DNA of 64,000 bases from Gigaspora rosea (taxonomy: Eukaryota; Glomeromycota; Glomeromycetes; Diversisporales; Gigasporaceae). The notes below the pieces were generated by a model. That model saw nothing but the letters and a program-made list of their open reading frames with translations, did not search any database and was not told the origin of the DNA. The stretch is taken from positions 38,837 through 102,836 of the forward strand of contig QKWP01001873.1 of NCBI GenBank assembly GCA_003550325.1, read 5' to 3'. A program made the position numbers and the translations under genes. Below are positions 36,319 through 48,070 of this stretch, one piece after another; the first letter of the stretch is position 1, and each line of letters begins with the position of its first letter.

Positions 36319-36619
36319 GGACCTGGACATCTAGTATAGAGGTCATACTTGTTTTTTTTTTTTTTTTTAGCAAAAACCCCTGAAATTTGAAAAACCAAAA
36401 ACAGTTTTTGCCAATTATCTTGTCATCCAATAGACCAATTTGAACAAACTTTTTTTTAAATAAAGCTCTCAGTAAGGCACATCTAGCAAAAAAAAGTTCA
36501 TTCAATTTTGATTACTAGATCAAAAGTTATTTAAACAAATATATTTTGTTATTTTCAGCAAATTGGGCCAAAATTGGCCAAAATCCAGTTATGACCTATA
36601 TAAGAGATATCAGAGGTCC
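36319..36619. mobile_element. 301-bp MITE with GGACCT ends at a TA site
   Basis: The left end GGACCTGGACATCTAGTATA and the right end (...gatatcagaggtcc) are inverted over about 18 bp with mismatches. TA flanks both sides. The inner arms pair too (aactttttttt...aaaaaaaagtt). It sits inside the AGTGACTTGAACC-type element at about 36253-37054. Diverged copies lie near 24215-24470 and 44395-44705. Confidence 0.6.
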
Positions 36620-37718
36620 TAGCATAATCAATTAACTGAGATTATTTCAGTTAGCCTGGGTACTGCCTGGGTCAATCAAATTATCCAAGTTAACTGGCTC
36701 AACCGAGTAGTAATTTGAACTAAGAAAAATTTGTTAATTAATTAACCAAACTAAATATTTAATATCAATCAATTACAACTGATTAAGATTACTTTTGGAA
36801 ATTATGGACTTTTACTCAAATTTTTGTCTTTTTTATTCATTTCTCCTTTGGGAATATTTTAGAACCTTTGCTCATTCCTGATATTATTTATATTTTGTCA
36901 ACTGATTATTGATTCTTGGCTATACAGGTCAACTGATTATCAATTTTTAACTAGTTGTGCAGGTTAACTGATTAAGCATTTGCTCAAATGGTTACCCAAA
37001 ATTTATTTGGTTTAGGTCAGTTAACCGATTATAGCCCAACCAGTTCAAATTACTAGCTACAGATAGCTTTATCAACAAAGTAATACACAAACTTTACCAA
37101 AATTTCTTGTATAAGAGCACTACTATCTTCTGCTAGTTATCTTGTAAAAGAATACATTTGGATTGCATATTGAATATACAAAGGAGTTCCTATTAACAGA
37201 AAAGGTTAATCTTTATAAAAACTGTCTTTCTGTATACTTTTAATAGTATATACAATGCTCTAACAAAAAGTTTTTGTTTTTTATCTTTTAGAAAATTTGG
37301 TTCAGATAATTGTCAAAAAGAGTTGTACATTCTCTATATAATTATTATTTGATATATATATTAAATTTAGTTAATAAATATAAGTATAAGTAAATTATAA
37401 AAATTTTAGATTATAGGTTTAGGCCGCAGATAAGTATTTAGGTTTACTTAGATATATGTCTGAGTTTTTATTCTTAGCATTAGATTTAAAAAAAATTGAA
37501 ATTTCTTTCAGTATTGTAAAAAGTTTCTATTAAATTTAATAAAGATAAAAGCAAGGTCTCACCTTAACATTTAAAAAAAAAATTTTAGATTATTAAATAA
37601 ACTAGTTATATAAATTAAAGTTTTATTTATATAAACAATATATAAAAAAATATAAATTTTTTTTTAAATTTGCAAAATCTTGAAATATTATTAATATTAT
37701 TCTATTTTTGTTAAAATA

Positions 37719-37892
37719 TAGTCAATTCTCCATAAGTGCACTATGTAAAGACAGCAAAAAATCGTGCATTTAGGAAGATATTGCATTTAGAGAAGTAAAA
37801 TCTATAAGTACATATATAGCAAGGACACAACAAGACCATGCATTTATGAAGGTATTGCATTTATGAAGGTTGCATTTATGGAAATCTGACTA
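37719..37892. mobile_element. CAGTC-type MITE, 174-bp deletion copy
   Basis: The ends TAGTCAATTCTCCATAAGTG and ...GGAAATCTGACTA are flanked by TA. The tgcatttaggaa and tgcatttatggaa phrases identify the family. It is about half the length of the intact copy. Confidence 0.7.
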
Positions 37893-37978
37893 TATAGTAA
37901 AATTCTTGGTTTAATTTTATATATTAAATTAACAAAATATTTTGTAACTAAAAAGTTTTTGCTTAAATAAAAAGCTTA

Positions 37979-38460
37979 GAGGGTATCTATATAATCCCTA
38001 GATTATATAAAAAAAAATTTTTAAAAGTCATATATTTATATATAAAATTTTACAAAAACTTGATATATTGTGATACAGTAATCCAATTTAGATAATTTTG
38101 GTACCAATTGATTTGTCTTAGTAAAAGAAATCAAATGGTACCAAATTTATTTCATTTGGCTTACTAGAAAACTATTGGTTTTATAGTAATTTTATAAGAA
38201 AAGATAGAACCAATAGTATTTTGCCAATAACTTCTTATCCAGTAATCCAAATAAATAATTTTGGTACTATGTGATTTCTCTTACTAAGACAAATCAAATA
38301 GTACCAAATCATTTAATTTGGATCTCTGGATCAAAATTTAGACAAATTTTTCTAAAAAAATTGCATTATATTTTTTTGACCCTACTTATTAAAAAAAATG
38401 GTATATTTTGTTAACTCTTCACCCTTTTTCTTGTATAATATTATTTCTGGATGCCCCTTA
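37979..38460. mobile_element. GGGCATC-ended element, short copy
   Basis: Starts gagggtatctatataatccc and ends attatttctggatgcccct, diverged inverted ends. It contains two opposed arms with aatcaaatggtaccaaat. It is a shorter relative of 42601-43383. Confidence 0.55.
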
Positions 38461-38572
38461 TTAAATAAAAATAAAGTAGTTCAAAATTAGTATCTTTTTT
38501 TAAAATTATTCGAATTTGAAATTTTTGAGTAATAGTAATCTTTTTAAAAAATTTGAATATATAATTAATATA

Positions 38573-39215
38573 CAGTCAGACCCTCTAAATGCTACCCTCC
38601 TAAATGCTACCCCTCCTTAAATGCACGATAGAAGCGTGGGCCCACCATAGGACTTATAAGTAAATACACGTTCTTTATTCTGCATGTACATGCTATTTTT
38701 TTGGCCCATTATATATAAAGTCACTCCGTAAATGCACTCATGTGATCGATAACCAATCAAATTATCGTTTTAGATATAAAAAAAGTATGATCATTATATA
38801 CTGTAGCGATATTAATTGTATCATTGTAATTGTTAATAAATTATGCTAATAGTATTACATATCACCACCTTTGTCCCCTACTTATACTTCGTTGCCATAA
38901 TAATATTTGTACTAAATATTGGAATTGCAAGAATCATTTCTAATAAAATTTTGTAGAACACTTGATCTCAAGCATTTGTATAGAAATTAGGCAATTTCAG
39001 GTGGCTTTAAATATAAAAATTCAATACGTCCAAATTTTTTATTGTAAAATAATATTAAAACTTGTATATGTATGTGCATGTATATAATAAGCGGCTATAT
39101 GCACACGTGATCATAATTTTTACCATGATATTATTGGCTATTCCCTAATTGCAACCCTTCTAAATGCACACCTCAGTGCTGGTCCTGACGACATGCACTT
39201 AGGGAGGTCTGACTG
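38573..39215. mobile_element. 643-bp CAGTC-ended element at a TA site
   Basis: The left end CAGTCAGACCCTCTAAATGC and the right end (gcacttagggaggtctgactg) are inverted. TA flanks both sides (38571-38572 and 39216-39217). The interior differs from the 341-bp family, so it is a distinct subfamily using the same ends. No transposase frame. Confidence 0.75.
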
Positions 39216-40853
39216 TATTAGTTTTTGATTTTTAGCTTTTTTAATATATTAGAATTTTTTAAATTTAATTAGCAATTTATATAAGAACAGGTCATTTTAT
39301 ATAACAAAATTAGAGCAAATATACTATAAAATTCCAAAATATTGAAATCCAGTTTGCCTACAATATAAAGTATTAATAGTTGAAATATTACAAAAATTAA
39401 ATTATATAGGCATAAAAATATTGTACCGTATGTGTCTGAAATTAAGCTACCTTTTTTGGCCAAAAAATTACATGAAAAATCGTAAAGTAGCTTATTTTCG
39501 AAATATAGCATTTTTGAAAAAATTGAAAAACGTACTAATAAAAAGTTATCCAAATGACACCAAATTTTTACTATAGGTGTATTTTGATGCGCTGAACAAC
39601 TTTACTTAATCGACTTTTTTGAAGTTGTTACTTAGTAGAAAAAAAGTTTTATATATAGCAACTGCTAACGAATTTTTTAAGATTTTTTAAAAAAATCAGG
39701 TGATAGCTTATTTTAGATAGTAGCTTATTTTCGGACATATACGGTATTTGACTTTCTTTTGATTAAAAGTCTGATAAACTTTTTTAAAAATAAAAGATAC
39801 TTTACTAAGAGGTGAAATTTTGAATTTTAAAAAAACCTGTTTTTCTATATAATTTTAGAAAATTAGATTCCATATTATAGTCAGACCTTCCTATAGTCAC
39901 ACCCCATATAGTCACACCTCTATTTAAGCACCCAATTTTGCGCAACGGACTCAAACATAGTAAAAAACCTCATTATAGTCACAAATCGCTTATAATCACT
40001 ATCACCATGAAAATTTGATTTTTTAACAATTTATTAATAAAAAAAACCTCATTATAGTCACAAATTTTTAAATAAATATGGATTATATAATCTGATTGGC
40101 CAATTTCCATATTTACGTATATTTAAAATTAAAGGTTGTACCCGAAATAAATTTCAAATTCCGGATAACCCGCCCGTTTACCAGATTATTACCGGGTCAC
40201 AAACCGGATTGTTTTGAAAAATCTGGGTTACCCGGGTGACCCAGTTGACCCGGTTTGTTTGATTAGCTAATGCAAAATTGAGGTAGCTCTTAAAGGTATG
40301 TAATTTTTATAGAGGTGTACCTGTTAAAAAATTTAAGCTCCGGGTTACTCACCGTTTACAACATTATAAAATGGGTCATCTTAATAATCCGGGTAACCCA
40401 GTTTTTTTTGATTGATTGATGCAAAATCATAAATTCTCTTATATGCATTTTTTTAAAAAACTACGTATAATGATAATGGTATCCGATAAATTTATTTAAT
40501 TTTTATGTATAAACTTTAATATATAAGTTTAACCGGCCTAAAATTCATTCGGCAAATTTTACAGGTGCTCCGAGAATCATGATAATAGCTGTAACATAAT
40601 CAGTTTATTCTCCAACGGCTAGAGGCTGTCAGAAAATAAACTGGGTTTAAATAATAAAATTTAAAATGACCTCACTCCCAACGGACATACGTACTGTACA
40701 TACGTTTGTACGTCACATTATCATACTTATGGATAATAAATCCGGGTCACCCGGTTAACGATAGCTATGACCCGGTTGACAGGTGTTAACCGGGTTACCT
40801 GGGTAACGCTTATACAGGTACAAGCTCTATTTAAAATTATTTATGTAAACCCT

Positions 40854-41431
40854 GGGTCAGATAGCGTAGTGGTTAGTGCTCCAGTATCATATTCGCAAGG
40901 TGCCGGTTCGAGTCTAGTAGATGACAAAAACTGCGCTAGGACCACGAATAGCAAGGATTGATGATGAGGAACTGCACCGCCCTTCTACTTATGGATATAG
41001 TACTACAGCTGCAAGAGCTGTGTGATATAGCCACCTTGGTCATACGGCACCCAGAAAAGGGAAAATCCAACAAGAAACGTCGTAAACATAAGATTCATTC
41101 ACTATAAAATAGGAAATAGGAAAATTGCGTGCTAGGGACACCTGACGACACTATACTGCCAAAAATGGAAGTAGCTCCCGGGGTAGAGGAAAAATGGCCT
41201 ACCTACAAAGCGATCTGGCAGAAATTGACTTCCTTAAAGCTACCTAAGATCCGAGAGGTACGGGGCACCGATGTGGTAGACTGGCTGGAATCCAATGGAT
41301 AAACGGATATTGGAGGAGGATATAGCTTAGTTAGGAAAAAACCCTCTATATGTAATATAATGTAAGACCTTTGAAAATTTGAATAAAGAGTGCCACCCGC
41401 AATAGAACTAGGGTTGAAATAAAAAAAAAAA
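40854..41431 (+). mobile_element. tRNA-headed SINE, family 2
   Basis: The head has a strong A box (TAGCGTAGTGGTTAGTGC) and a perfect B box (GGTTCGAGTCT) about 35 bp further on. It does not close into a clean cloverleaf with a matching acceptor stem, so it is a tRNA-derived head rather than a working tRNA. The body of about 480 bp is unrelated to family 1, and the element ends in a run of 10 A at 41421-41430. No frame is long enough to be a gene. Confidence 0.75.
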
Positions 41432-41450
41432 TTATCTATGAGAGTGATCC

Positions 41451-42051
41451 TATAGGCGAAATGTGGAGTGCTTCCATCTAAAACTTTTTTCCCTACTAAG
41501 TTAACGATACATGTCCACTAATTGAAAGTTGTAGAGCTCGTCGAGACGAATCTAACGGTGGCTAGATCATCCAAATCGGCCCAGTGGATGGCGAGTTATC
41601 GTTGAAAAACGATTGGCTGACTAATAAAAATCCGTGACAGAGATTACATATGAAAATCACTATAGGCGAAATGTGGAGTGCTTCCATCTAAAACTTTTTT
41701 CTTACTAAGTTAACGATACATGCCCACTAATTGAAAGTTGTAGAGCTCGTCAGGACACATCTAACGGTGGTTAGATCATCCAAATCGACCCAGTGGATGG
41801 CGAGATAACGCCGAAAAACGATTGGCCGACTATATAAAATCTCTTATGTAAACAAATATTGTTTACAGAGATTTTATATAGTCGACCAATCGTTTTTCGA
41901 CGATATCTCGCCATCCACTGGGCCGATTTGAATTATCTAACCACCGTTAGATGCGTCTCAACGAGCTCTACAACTTTCAATTAGTGGGCATGTATCGTTA
42001 ACTTAGTAAGAAAAAAAGTTTTAGATGGAAGCACGCCACGTTTCGCCTATA
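41451..42051. repeat. Three arms: two direct copies and one inverted copy
   Basis: Units beginning tataggcgaaatgtggagtg start at 41451 and 41661 (period 210 bp). The third arm (about 41861-42051) is the inverted form ending cgtttcgcctata. Each arm carries gttaacgatacatg, ttgaaagttgtagagctcgt and aaacgattggc. Arms 2 and 3 form a 391-bp fold-back. The same arm sequence appears in 32291-32849. Confidence 0.82.
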
Positions 42052-42600
42052 GATAACCATAATGAGGTATTTTATTTATAGTCACACCTCTTTACAATCA
42101 CCAAAATAGGGTGCGACGGACTTGGTGATTATAGAGAGGGACGACTGTACTATTAAAACTATATAAATATTCATTTCCAACTTTTATAATTAAAATTTCC
42201 TGTTCTTACGTGAATTGCTAATTAAAAAAAATCTATAAAGTACGCCACTGAGCATCTCCGTAGGGAGTTTTAAAAATCAAAAAAAAAAGAAATCTATAGT
42301 ATCTTTTATATCAAATTATTTATTATAGCTTGAGGTACAATTGTGTATAGTATTATAAATTTAACTTTAGTAATAAAATACTATTCAAATTTAGTATAAT
42401 ACAAATAAATTTTTTATTATATAAAACTGGGTTCTAAAAAGTATATCAGTTACATTAAATAAATTTATTAATATTCTATTTTACTTTTATTTAAGGTTTT
42501 AATTCATAGTATTTTTATTTACAATAGTATAAACAAAATATTCATTATAAACTAAATGAAACTTTTATTTATAATAATGATTTTATTCTAGATTATTAGA

Positions 42601-43383
42601 GGGCATCTATAAATAATGTTATGTACCCCCTATACATGAGGACGAAATTATTTCGGGTTCTAAAACCCAAAATTAAAATTTGAAAACAAAATTGTTTTTG
42701 ACCTATTTTACTTAAAAGACGAAATTATTTGATACATTTTTTTGAATAGACGAAATTATAAAAAACATATCTATATAAATTTTATTTGCTCTTCCTTATA
42801 AAAAATTTTAATTTTCTCTAATGAAGACGAAATAGGCCTTTTCAAAAATCAATTTCAGTGGCATCACTAGTACCCTCATAGTAGCACTTGACCCCCTCTC
42901 TACTATATAAAAAAATTTTTAAAATTCGTATGTTTATATATGAAATTTTACAAAAACTTGAATATATTGTGGCACAGTAATCCGATTTGGATGATTTAGG
43001 TACCATTCGATTCGTCTCAGTGAGACGAATCCAATGATACCAAATTTATTTCATTTGGATTACTAGATCAATAGTTATTCACAAAAAACTATTGGTTTTA
43101 TAGTAATTTTATAAGAAAACATAATAACCAATAGTATTTGGCCAATAACTTTTGATCCAGTAATCCAAATGAAATGAAATTGGTACCATTCGACTTCTCT
43201 TACTGAGACGAATCGAATAGTACCAAAATCATTAAATTTGGACCACTGGATCAGTTTTTAGACGATTTTTTCCAAAAAAATTGTGTTATATTTTTTTGAC
43301 CTTCCCCTACTTAAGAGAAAAAACGTTATATTTTGTCAGACCCCCTCCCCCCTCTTGTATAATGTTATTTCTGGATGACCCCT
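42601..43383. mobile_element. 783-bp GGGCATC-ended element
   Basis: Starts gggcatctataaataatgtt and ends aatgttatttctggatgacccc, inverted ends with small indels. Two opposed arms inside (ggtaccattcgattcgtctc and its inverse) make an inner fold-back. Copies or fragments occur at 37979-38460 and 34745-35000. It is non-coding. Confidence 0.65.
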
Positions 43384-43747
43384 CTTATTGAAAAGAAAAT
43401 CAAATATCTTTCTAATTTGTTATAAAAAGCTTTAGTTTTACTTTTAGTTTATATTTGGCTTTGTTTTAAAAGTTAATATTAAGTAAAGCTTCTTTATATA
43501 CAAAAATAATTTTATAAATAAAAAACAAGCTTTTTTAAAAATTTAATTAGCATTTTAATCTTTATATATTTTAGAGTTTTATAATTTACCGCCATGGTGA
43601 TGTATTGCCTCACTTGATCAACCAATTAGAATGCAGGATCAGGTGTAATATGAAATCTTATAAATAAAAAACAAGCTTTTTTAAAAATTTAATTAGCATT
43701 TTAATCTTTATATATTTTAGAGTTTTATAATTTACTGCCATGATGAT

Positions 43748-44113
43748 TAGTGTTTGTAGTCGATTTTGCATTAGTCGATTTTATCGATTTAGCCAACTTA
43801 GTCAGCCGATTTTTCAAAAAATCAACTTAGTCGATTTTATGTTAAATTATATTAAAAATTACAGTAACTATACAAATTCAGGTCAGACCAATTCGATTCG
43901 GTGATTTAGATTACTCCTTAGTATAACAGATAAAAGAGATTGGTATATATAGAATTATGGAATTACAAAAATTTTAAAAATTCTGAAAAGAAAGTCAACG
44001 AACATAAAATATGAAAGCACAATTAGGGTGATTGACTTTGACTTAGCCGGCTAAGCCGATTTTTAAATATTGGCTTAGTCGAGTCGATAAATCATGGTCG
44101 ACTACAAACACTA
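43748..44113. mobile_element. 366-bp hAT MITE with 8-bp duplication ATGATGAT
   Basis: The 16-bp ends TAGTGTTTGTAGTCGA are perfectly inverted and flanked by ATGATGAT at 43740-43747 and 44114-44121. Subterminal zones hold several ttagtcga/tcgactaa motifs. TAGTG ends, an 8-bp duplication and subterminal repeats identify hAT. It is inserted in a repeat of the CCACTGGTG-ended family. An open frame on the minus strand across its right border is spurious. Confidence 0.85.
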
Positions 44114-44394
44114 ATGATGATGTACTGCCTCCCTTGATCAACCAATTAGAATGCAGGATCAGGTGTAATATAAAATCAAAGCGATTATGATTTTTTTTTA
44201 AAAATCGGCTATAGCACGAAATTTTGCCAATGAAATCATAAAAATTCCTCTCGAAATTTTGGGTTAGCATTTCTTTGCTAAATTGCTATATTCTAACTCT
44301 ATCTCTCATTCTAACCCTATCTCTCACTCTTACCCTAACTCTAAACTAATGAATGAATTTATTGTATTGATTTCATATTACACCAGATCTTATA

Positions 44395-44705
44395 GGGTGT
44401 ATATCAAAAGAACCCCAGATATCTCTCATAGGTTATAACTAGATTTTGGCCAATTTTGATCTAATTTGCTAAAAATGACAAACTATATTTATTTAAAAAA
44501 CTTCTAATCTGTAATTAGAATTGAATGAACTTTTTTTTTTTGTTAGATGCCCTCACTAAGAGCTTTATTTTAAAAAAAGTTCATTTAAATTAACTACTGG
44601 ATGCCAAGATAATTGTCCAAAAACTGGTTTTTTTTTACTTTTTAAATTTTAGAGTTTTTGCTAAAAAAATAAAGTATAACCTCTGTACTAGATATCAAAA
44701 GTTCT
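44395..44705. repeat. Diverged copy of the 36319-36619 MITE family
   Basis: Shares ggttataactagattttggcc, ttgaatgaacttttttt, gatgccctcactaagag and the closing acctctgtactagatatc with that family, in inverse order. The ends are eroded. Confidence 0.5.
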
Positions 44706-44790
44706 ATATCAGAATTCTTTTCTAATACTTATATTAGAAATACATTATAAGTTTAAATTATACAACCTTTTTATTTGTAATTTTGAATTA

Positions 44791-45741
44791 TAGTCAGACC
44801 TCTATTAATGCAATTTCTATAAATACAATACCTTTTTAAATATATGTTTTTGTCTTGTTAGTATCTTGTTTATAAAAAATTATTAGTGTTAAATACATAT
44901 TTTATATTCTGTAAATGCACATTTTTTTAAATAATTTTTATATTACACTACTTCTCTAAGGGAAGTACAGTAAATCACCTAATTAGGATTTATATAGGTC
45001 TGATCTCCTCCCCCTATAATAAGGTTATTGACCAATTAAATTTTATTTTTTATAATATTAAAAAAAACTCAAAGCTGTTTTTGACCCCATGATCGATTAT
45101 AGTTGCTACAGTAAAGTCAAAATTTTATTATATGAATCAATTAAAGGCACTTAAGTAAACTTGTTCAAAAGGTCAAAAAATACTTATTATAAAATTTTCA
45201 TTTTATTAGTATTGAAAAACTTTTTATTATTTGACTTTTTGATTTTTATATTCAACAAAAAAATTAAAATTTTTTAAAAAATATATTTAATGAATATAAA
45301 AATTAAAAGTTAAATAATAAAAACTTCTTCAATTTTAATAAAAATTTTAAAGTTTGTGTATTTTGATATTCCAAACAAGTTTACTTAATTGATAATTATC
45401 AATTGATATAGTAAAATTTAGACTTTAGTATGTAGCAACTTTTCGTGAATTTTTATTATAATAAATACTTCAATATTATTAGCTATTTTACTACAGTATA
45501 TATATATATATGACATGATAAAGTGGGACCCTCTCCCACTCTAAAAAATTAGTAATTTACAGTACTTCTCTAAATGCACATAGTCAATTAAACTTTTTAG
45601 TATTTAAAATATGTTATACATTTTTAGCAGAAGTTATACAAATATAATAATCTAATTTTTAAAACTACAATTTTAATTGGCTCTTTCTAAATGCATATTG
45701 TAGGCTTGTTTGTACATATTGCATACATGGAGATTTGACTA
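44791..45741. mobile_element. CAGTC-ended MITE split by a nested insertion
   Basis: The left end TAGTCAGACCTCTATTAATG (TA before) and the right end ...GGAGATTTGACTA (TA after) belong to the 341-bp family. Subtracting the inserted 611 bp and one 3-bp TAA leaves 337 bp, matching the intact copies (330-341 bp). The reconstructed joint also restores the family phrase cttctctaaatgcacatag. Confidence 0.82.
44960..45570. mobile_element. 611-bp element with TAA duplications (Harbinger-like), nested
   Basis: The ends GGGAAGTACAGTAAATCACC and, on the other strand, GAGAAGTACTGTAAATTACT are inverted. TAA flanks both sides (44957-44959 and 45571-45573). The borders are confirmed by the host MITE. The 3-bp TWA duplication suggests PIF/Harbinger. 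No transposase. Confidence 0.75.
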
Positions 45742-46166
45742 TATCTTTTTTTTTTAGTATCAAAAGTGCCCACTTTGGAGATTGGCTTTTATTCAAAATA
45801 TTTTAGACCTCAGCACTCTATATGGAGGGGCATCCGACATTTGTACATTGATAAGAATACAACTAGCCTTACCTGCAACTTTTGGTTGCCTATTTAAATA
45901 GCCACCCAAAGGTTCTACACTAGCTACCATACCTACAACTCATATACTGGCATTGCCTATTTAAACTCTCTGATTTTCTGCCTTTTGCCAGTCCATTTAG
46001 TATCACTGGAACACTGTTCCAGATACTAACCGCACTCTTAGAATTAGTTTATCCTTAGTAAAAAACTTTGTAGAGCGTTTTCCTGTTCTACATAGGTATC
46101 ACCTATACTTCAGTAGCATATGCATTTACTGAGGCAAACAACTTGTGGTCAGAAATTACCTGCAAC

Positions 46167-46563
46167 CAGTGAAAAAGATTTGAAAATTTTTTTTTGTTCT
46201 TTGGGAACATAAAATATTAAATGTATGTTTCCAAAAAATTTTTAATGTTCCTATAACTAAATTTCTCTCACTCTGACTCTTACTCTCACTCTCACTCTCA
46301 CTCACTCACTCTCTCACTCTCACACACACTCACTCTCTCACTCTCTCACTCTCTCTTCTTCTCTTTCACTCTCTCACTCTCACTCTCACTCTTACTCTCT
46401 TTCTTATTCTTTTTTATGCAAAAACTATCTCTATAGAGAACACAAATTATAACTTTTATGTTCCCACTTTGTTTCTAATAGGGAACATAAATTCCAAATT
46501 TAATGTTCCTAAATTTTTTTAAATGTTCCTGGGAACACTGGGAACATCAAATCTTTAACACTG
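46167..46563. mobile_element. 397-bp hAT MITE with 8-bp duplication CCTGCAAC, carrying a microsatellite
   Basis: The ends CAGTGAAAAAGATTTGA and, on the other strand, CAGTGTTAAAGATTTGA are inverted (15 of 17 match), flanked by CCTGCAAC at 46159-46166 and 46564-46571. Subterminal gggaacat/atgttccc motifs are numerous. The centre is a CTCACT-type microsatellite (46264-46405). These are standard hAT features. There is no coding capacity. Confidence 0.86.
46264..46405. repeat. CTCACT/CTCT microsatellite
   Basis: A pyrimidine-only strand of ctcact, ctct and cact units for about 140 bp, lying in the middle of the hAT MITE. Confidence 0.9.
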
Positions 46564-46985
46564 CCTGCAACCACTATCATTACCTACTTCTGCCCTTGTA
46601 AAGTTCACCTAACCCCAGTACTGCTCATTCTTCTTTCAGTTTCTTTTCTACAGAAGCTTTCTTTCTCCTGGTTGTAGTCTTACTTCCAATCTGAGAACCT
46701 GGAAGAGTTGGTCTGCTCTGGTGAACCCAAGGACTCCCTCCTCTAGTACATGATTCTGAAATATATGTCCTTTTCTTCCAGTGCAACTCCGGTGGTCCGG
46801 TTGGTAGGACCCACTATAAATCTTTTTGTCGTAAGTCCACTTTCGATCAGTCCATTGCTAGTCAGTTCCTGTTTGATTTCTGTTCTGATACCATCAAAAG
46901 TTTAGCTACCTCTTTACTCAGGTTTTGCCAAGTATAGTTTCTCTTTGTCCTCCAGTTCTGTGTATAACACAGCCCCTGCACTCCC

Positions 46986-47761
46986 TGTATTTTTTTTAAC
47001 TTGTAATATTAGAATTTTTAAAAAAGATCCTGTAATAGCTATATAATTAATGCTTTTATTCAAATATATATACATATTATATTGCATGCTATATTTACTT
47101 GATATAAAATTCACATAATCTTGCACTTAATATACTTTTGAAGTTCAAGTAACCTTGATATACTTTTGACATAAGTCTGAAAATCTATATAAAGTAAAAG
47201 CTATATAAATTATTGATTACAAGTTGGTTTTGCCAATTAAACTATTGATATTTCAATACATATTTGTTAAAATATTTAAGTGAAATTTTGTAAATAAAAC
47301 CAGTTTTGAACAAATTTGAATGAATTTTTTTTATTATAATTTCAAAAATTATCCAAATTTTAGATTTATATTTTTTTCTGAAATACTGTTAATTTGTTTT
47401 ATAATAAAAGAAGAAAAGGGGTTTCTGAGAGTTCATACTTGTCATACAGAGCTAATATAAAATTTAAAACTTTATTATAAAGATATTTGTTCTATAGAAT
47501 AGATAGTTAATATACATATGATTTATATAAAATATAATCACACACATGTACATGCATATATATTTGTATTACATATTTTAGTCTGATAAAACAAATTGAA
47601 TAATACCAAAATTAAGCAATTCCTATTAATAGTTTATAAGATATTTTAGAGTGCCAAATTAGGCACTGGACTAAATTAGATATATTGTCAACAACTTTTA
47701 GCATTCTAGCATTATATGAAGGCAATAGTAATTCTCTATTAATTTTTAGAATTTAACTACG
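46986..47761. other. No gene seen
   Basis: A+T-rich spacer with faint similarity to the other transposon relics. No sustained frame. Confidence 0.4.
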
Positions 47762-48070
47762 TATAACCTGCGGTGATCATCACCAGTATGTAATTAACCA
47801 ATACCGATAAAACAAAAAAAATGTTAATTTCATTTACTTTAGGGTTAGGGTGAGGCCTGGGATTTTAGCAGGGTGTCTAATATATGCAAAATTTAGCAAG
47901 GAATTTTTTTTGTTAGAATGTCAAAGGTAGTTTCATAGATGAATTCTTGAGATATTAGCATTTTTTTAAAAAAAACTTTATTTTTGTTACACAAACTGAT
48001 TTGCACGTTACACCTGATCCTGCAAATTTATTGGTTAATTACATACCGGTGATGATCACCACTGGTTATA
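47762..48070. mobile_element. 309-bp MITE with TATAACC ends and internal TTAGGGTTAGGG
   Basis: The left end tataacctgcggtgatcatc and the right end on the other strand tataaccagtggtgatcatc are inverted, and pairing continues through gtaattaacca. It carries ttagggttagggtgagg near 47842 and gttacacctgatcctgca near 48023, phrases shared with 25260-25590 and 43590-43740. Non-coding. Confidence 0.75.

Larger units (their letters stand above)
39878..42147. mobile_element. 2.3-kb composite bounded by TAGTC/GACTG ends
   Basis: The left end TAGTCAGACCTTCCTATAGT and the right end on the other strand CAGTCGTCCCTCTCTATAAT are inverted, with TA on both sides. Subterminal attatagtcaca phrases repeat. The interior has collected other elements: a ggttacccgggtgacccagt-rich patch (40140-40440, 40740-40810), a family-2 SINE (40854-41431) and a fold-back array (41451-42051). 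It could be one element with later insertions. Confidence 0.6.
45750..46985 (-). mobile_element. SINE family 1, rearranged antisense copy
   Basis: Segments such as aggttctacactagctaccatacct and ctacctctttactcaggttttgcca match the antisense copy at 60751-61416 in the same order. The copy is interrupted by a 397-bp hAT MITE (46167-46563) and by diverged stretches. The tRNA-like head is not recognisable here, so the 5' end is truncated. The left border (3' end) is approximate. Confidence 0.6.

Noticed and set aside
40854..40935. Possible functional tRNA
   Set aside because: A and B boxes are present, but no matching acceptor stem; the tRNA-like part leads into a body with an A-tail.
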